64,000 nucleotides of DNA from Plasmodium malariae (lineage: Eukaryota; Apicomplexa; Aconoidasida; Haemosporida; Plasmodiidae): assembly GCF_900090045.1 (NCBI RefSeq), contig NC_041784.1, positions 1,776,001 to 1,840,000 on the forward strand, written 5' to 3'. Position numbers and translations under genes: made by a program. Below are positions 63,301-64,000 of the stretch, in pieces (the stretch's first letter is position 1; the number at the start of each line of letters is the position of its first letter). The notes under the pieces are model-generated. The model was given only the letters and a program-made list of their open reading frames with translations. It did no database searches and was not told the origin of the DNA.

Positions 63301-64000
63301 GGAATTATTAGGTTATATATTTAAGTATTAAGTACTATTATTACATAAGCCTTAAAAAAGAACATAAATGTACACGTTATAGTATCTTCAAATAATTTGT
63401 AAAACTAAACACTATTAGCCACAATATTTAAAGGAATGTATTTATATACCCATAACATAAATGAATATGTGAAAATAGAAAAATGCAGAAACATGTATGA
63501 CAAAAAAAAAAAAAAATTCATTAAAAATAGCTATTTCTACTAATAAAAATAGGTTTTACAAGTTCGCTTTTATTGAGTAACAAATGTAATGAAGCAGAAT
63601 ATATTATATCAAGAAAAATGAAGAAAAAGAATATTGACACATTATATATAAAGTATAATAATATAGGAAAACTAGATATGTACAAACCTGCTTTTATAGG
63701 TGTAAAAAATGAAATGAGGTAGTTTTCTAAGGTTTAAATTAGTATAAACAAATTTATAAACTTTAGAATGGAAATAATGCATAAAACCAACTGAATGGAT
63801 ACATTGTAAATGAGTCATCATCCTTGTTATGCACATACTGATATATTATTATTTAAGGATTATCATTAAATAGCAAAAAATGAGGAGGTGTATTATTTTA
63901 AAATATAGGTTAAATTATGTAAATTTGGATGTCTGGCAAATTAAATTTAGAAAAGTTTACATCAGTACAAAACGGAAGGTACTCAATAGTTGTAAGAATT
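60207..64000. other. Subtelomeric non-coding region to the window edge
   Basis: About 3.8 kb of AT-rich DNA with (TA)n at about 60346-60370. The only frame of mixed composition is 61257-61451 (64 codons, starting MLSNFECLKYKRKFLEYLIP), too short and unsupported to call. No telomere-type repeat array is reached. Confidence 0.6.

Overview
This window is nuclear DNA of a malaria parasite (genus Plasmodium). The evidence is extreme A+T richness, long poly-A/T and TA runs, many short phase-consistent GT..AG introns, Asn/Lys-rich inserts in conserved proteins, and two genes near the right end with the two-exon, recessed-signal, RxLxE (PEXEL) layout of proteins exported into the host red cell. The A+T level and the pair of PEXEL genes would fit the P. 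malariae or P. ovale lineages, but I cannot fix the species from the sequence alone.

Left part (1-38,201) is conserved chromosome core: the last exon of an unrecognised gene; the mitochondrial ADP/ATP carrier; a large Asn-rich protein that looks like an organellar helical-repeat RNA-binding protein; a dynamin-like GTPase (DYN2 type); the TFIIH helicase XPB in three exons; enhancer of rudimentary homologue (ERH) in three exons; a roughly 15-exon axonemal dynein intermediate-chain-like WD-repeat gene; a four-exon single-membrane-segment protein; a four-exon small two-membrane-segment protein; a Rab escort protein; and an eight-exon leucine-rich-repeat protein. From memory (not checked) this order matches the distal core of P. 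falciparum chromosome 10.

Right part (38,202-64,000) looks subtelomeric: very AT-rich deserts of about 8.2, 9.1 and 3.8 kb surround two single-copy-looking exported-protein genes. These two share exon 1 length (66 codons), intron phase, a GKSW motif and a PEXEL at almost the same position, so they appear to be diverged members of one family. The first has an acidic Gly/Asn/Asp tract and a C-terminal run of five 18-residue helical repeats, and its 3' flank contains a decayed continuation of the reading frame. The second ends in two membrane segments. A decayed coding relic, possibly of a pir-type variant-antigen gene, lies at about 53.4-54.5 kb.

Minisatellites of 19-20 bp sit directly upstream of the Rab escort and LRR genes. 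I found no tRNA, rRNA, CRISPR, mobile element or telomere repeat array. Exon boundaries were read by eye from GT/AG sites, reading frame and phase, and they have not been checked against transcripts.
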